Source: Rhodovibrionaceae bacterium (lineage in GTDB: Bacteria; Pseudomonadota; Alphaproteobacteria; Kiloniellales; DSM-21159). From it: 44,996 nucleotides of DNA. The notes below the pieces were generated by a model. That model had not been told where the DNA came from. It saw only the letters and a program-made list of their open reading frames with translations, and made no database searches. Below, piece after piece: positions 42,924-44,996 of the stretch. The stretch covers positions 1 through 44,996 of the forward strand of contig JANQMX010000056.1 in assembly GCA_028279885.1 (NCBI GenBank), given 5' to 3'. The translations under genes were made by a program, and so were the position numbers. Within the stretch, counting starts at the first letter, position 1; the number at the start of each line of letters is the position of its first letter.

Positions 42924-43964
42924 TCAGTCGAGAATCGGTGCGTAGAGGACGCCGCCGTGGCTCCAGAGGTTGTTCAAGCCACGCTCCAGCTTGTAGGGCG
43001 AGTCCTTGCCAAGGTTGCGGTCATAGATCTCGGCGAAGTTGCCGACCGCGGCGATCATCTCGCGGGCCCAGGTCTCGCGCAGGCCGAGACGTTCGCCGAT
43101 GCCGGGCGTCGAGCCGAGCAGACGGGCGACCGTGGGATTGGGTGGGTTGGCCGCCATCTCTTCCACGTTGGCCATGGTGACGCCGTGCTCTTCCGCCAGC
43201 AGCAGCGCGGCCAGCATCCAGTTGGTGAAATCGACGAAGTCTTCGTCGCCCTGACGCATGGCGGCCGAGATCGGCTCGCTGGAGAGCTGGTCCTGCAGAA
43301 TGATGTGCTGGTCCGGGTTGTCGATCTCGGTGGCGCGCAGCACCGCCAGGTTCGGTCCCCAGCCGGCGAAGGCGTCGCAACGGTTGGCCAGATAGGCGGC
43401 GCGTAGCTCGGCGGCCTTTTCATAGGAGATCATGGTGTGCTCGACGCCGAGCGTCTTCAGGTAGTCGGCGACGATGCGCTCGATCGTGGTGCCGGCTTCC
43501 ACGCAGATCGTGCCGCCCTCTAGCTCGGTCGCCTGGGTGATGCCGAGATCGGAGTGGGCCATGAGCTGCGTGCCGCCGAAGAAGTAGGGCAGGCTGAACT
43601 GCAGGCCGAGCTCGGTGTCGCGGCCCATGGTCCAGCCGGTCGCTTTGATGATGATGTCGACGTCGCCCGATTGCAGGGCCGGGAAGCGCTGCGCCCAGCT
43701 CAGCGGCACGATCTGGACTTTGTTGGGGTCGCCGAGAATCGCGGTCGTCATGGCGCGGCAGAGGTCGATGTCGAGGCCGCGCCACTCGTTCTTGTCGTTC
43801 ACTTCGACGAAGCCGAAGTAGCTGCCGTTGTGGCCGCTGCACAGCATCGTCCCGCGTTCCTCGATCATCTTGATTGTCGCGCTTTCCGCGGCAAAGGCGC
43901 TGGGCACGAACGCCGCACAGGCCATGACCGCGAGGAGCGACTTCAGAGTCTTCGTCATAGACAT
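42924..43964 (-). CDS. aapJ: general L-amino-acid ABC substrate-binding protein
   Basis: The 346-residue periplasmic protein has a signal peptide (residues 1 to about 25, ending SAFAAE) and the AapJ pattern LCSGHNGSYFGFVE, WRGLDIDLCRAM and the Thr-rich TICVEAGTTIERI ligand segment. In rhizobia AapJ binds a broad range of L-amino acids. ATG 43964 follows AAGGGAGA; a second ATG two codons later is possible. First gene of aapJQMP, under promoter site C, which it shares in style with the rhodanese and molybdoenzyme genes, so its true ligand here may be the module's substrate. Confidence 0.9.
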   Translation of the reverse strand: MSMTKTLKSLLAVMACAAFVPSAFAAESATIKMIEERGTMLCSGHNGSYFGFVEVNDKNEWRGLDIDLCRAMTTAILGDPNKVQIVPLSWAQRFPALQSGDVDIIIKATGWTMGRDTELGLQFSLPYFFGGTQLMAHSDLGITQATELEGGTICVEAGTTIERIVADYLKTLGVEHTMISYEKAAELRAAYLANRCDAFAGWGPNLAVLRATEIDNPDQHIILQDQLSSEPISAAMRQGDEDFVDFTNWMLAALLLAEEHGVTMANVEEMAANPPNPTVARLLGSTPGIGERLGLRETWAREMIAAVGNFAEIYDRNLGKDSPYKLERGLNNLWSHGGVLYAPILD

Positions 43965-43977
43965 GGTCTCCCTTGGA

Positions 43978-44045
43978 TTATTGTGCTGTATAATGATACA
44001 TCAGTGCTGATATATGATATTGACGCGTCACAATGTCACTGTCAA
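43978..44045 (-). promoter_or_regulatory. aapJ promoter with shared operator (site C)
   Basis: On the minus strand a perfect -35 TTGACA (44040-44045), 17 bases and -10 CAATAT (44017-44022) precede aapJ. Downstream, TTATACAGCACAATAA (43978-43993) repeats the CAGCACAATAA half of site A exactly, and a 12-base repeat ATCAG-TG-CTGAT (44000-44011) overlaps the expected start point. The spacing to the first palindrome differs from sites A and B. Confidence 0.65.
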
Positions 44046-44342
44046 TCGATTTGTCGACCGATTGGCAGAGCGTTCCATGTCTGTTGTTGGATAGGTACTG
44101 CCCACGGCTGTGCGATGTCCGGGCGCGCCGCCTGGAGTGGCTAAGCTGCGATGGTGGCGCGATCTACTCGGAAGCGCTACGCTCGTGTCGTAACTCCACC
44201 GTGCCGGAAGTCATGACTTGACCGCTTCCATCCTTCACTTCCAGCTCGCGGCGCGCCAGAGTCTGGCCGATCTTTCATGATCAGAATCGACTGCGTAGCG
44301 GCCCACAGGGAACGGGCCTTAGTGCCCTTTCTTTGGAAATCT
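44046..44342. other. intergenic sequence upstream of the aapJ promoter
   Basis: Short open frames on both strands here have no recognisable content and no ribosome sites. I see nothing further before repeat copy 2 begins at about 44343. Confidence 0.4.
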
Positions 44343-44720
44343 GCAGATACCTCGCGCGACGAAGTCCGCTGGCCTCGGTCTATTCTCTGAAGACGAGCAC
44401 AAATACGGGGTGGGGGAGGCAACTGGGTGCCAGCCTAGTCATAGCTCCTCGAACTCGGGGGGATGCCAGGCTCTGTAGCCGTTCGAGCGGCAAGTTCTTT
44501 CGCCGTACCCTCAGAGAGGCGTTTGCATCGCAGTATCAAAAGGATGGGAAAGGTAGTCTAACATGATCATGCGAGTGCGGCCGTGCGTGCCGCGACGCAT
44601 TGGAAATACGCTATGTTTCTCAAGAGCTTGGGTTTCTGACGGTATGCGCGAATTGCCGCACATCTAAGCGTAGCGTTTTCAAGGCCTTAGAGAGCTCGGA
44701 AACAATGGAGTGGGGGTGAG
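44343..44720. repeat. long diverged direct repeat, copy 2
   Basis: Same orientation and block order as 25394-25796: GCAGATACCT, GGGAGGCAACTGG, CGTGCGTGCCGC, ATGTTTCTCAAGAGCTTGGG (44613-44632, exact), GCGTTTTCAA and GGAAACAATGGA. It lacks the 12-base duplication of copy 1, and its minus-strand frames carry more stops. It closes the bracket around the 25809-43964 module. Confidence 0.7.
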
Positions 44721-44996
44721 GGGGTGTGGATCTCGCCGAACCTTCCTGTCACTGCATGACGTCAATAGATTTTCCATCCTCATACAGCTCGTTCCAACAT
44801 CGCGCGCCGTGTGTGGCCTGCGCGGGCAGGGAGGAATTGCAACCTCAGGGACAGAGCGCCTGGGGCCGAAGGCGCTCCGATATCGTCCAGGACGGACCAA
44901 GCTCACCTGATTCCAGCTCAGATGTGGTAGCTGGTGCCTGTTGAGAGACAACCCGGGGGCCATACCGCTTACAATCCGTCGCGGCATGCCGAAGGC
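44721..44996. other. right-edge sequence without a visible gene
   Basis: No open frame with protein-like composition, no tRNA and no terminator was recognised up to the window end. Two overlapping plus-strand frames and one minus-strand frame are short and lack ribosome sites. Confidence 0.4.

Noticed and set aside
44177-44422. Minus-strand 81-codon frame near the right edge
   Set aside because: Low-complexity Arg/Ser-rich product overlapping repeat copy 2, with no ribosome site; the matching frame is not kept in copy 1.
25394-44720. The direct repeats as attachment sites of an integrated element
   Set aside because: No integrase, excisionase or tRNA gene lies at either end, and the copies are too diverged for recent site-specific integration.

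Overview
The window reads as a GC-rich alphaproteobacterial chromosome segment. Rhodospirillales-like or a related marine/soil heterotroph is my guess, from the Aap-type amino-acid transporter, Urt/AmiC-type amide genes, split MaoC hydratases and dense ATGA/GTGA gene overlaps. It is an accessory, catabolism-and-uptake region. I see no rRNA, tRNA, CRISPR array, phage gene or intact insertion sequence.

Region by region. (1) 1-98: the first codons of a MaoC-type hydratase leaving the window leftwards, with two copies of a TTGTCTGGACAA-type operator in front of it. (2) 747-4955: a DUF2946 protein, a TonB-dependent receptor and a PepSY membrane protein, an outer-membrane metal/siderophore uptake module. 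(3) 5030-7684: a GMC oxidoreductase divergent from a LysR regulator. (4) 7685-16224: a short-chain amide locus with the cytoplasmic amide sensor AmiC, the ANTAR antiterminator AmiR, a complete Urt/Liv-like ABC importer (binding protein, two permeases, two ATPases) and an amidase-signature hydrolase. Intrinsic terminators stand in the leaders of both amiC and the importer, which fits control by AmiR antitermination. (5) 16358-24163: a nine-gene operon on the minus strand (branched-chain-type ABC importer, acyl-CoA ligase, crotonase, two-part MaoC hydratase). It is divergent from a TetR regulator and separated from it by a 34-base near-palindrome. This looks like import, CoA activation and beta-oxidation-like breakdown of an unknown carboxylate. 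(6) 25809-43964: an 18-kb module with an FAD amine oxidase, hydantoinase/oxoprolinase A and B, SDR, cupin, class III CoA-transferase, crotonase, rhodanese, IclR regulator, a cytoplasmic BisC-like molybdoenzyme, a PLP C-S lyase, a glyoxalase-fold protein and an AapJQMP amino-acid importer.

Two observations tie region 6 together. Three promoters in it (rhodanese, molybdoenzyme-iclR, aapJQMP) share the same architecture: a -35 box, 17 bases, CAATAT as -10, and a GTNCTG-ATA-CAG-AC palindrome just downstream. They therefore look like one regulon, most simply that of the IclR protein encoded inside the module. The whole module is also bracketed by two diverged direct copies of a roughly 400-base degenerate element (about 25394-25796 and 44343-44720). 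The enzyme set (sulfoxide reductase type, C-S lyase, rhodanese, thiol-dioxygenase-like cupin, oxoprolinase) suggests uptake and breakdown of a sulfur-containing or gamma-glutamyl/cyclic amino-acid derivative. That substrate is inference only.
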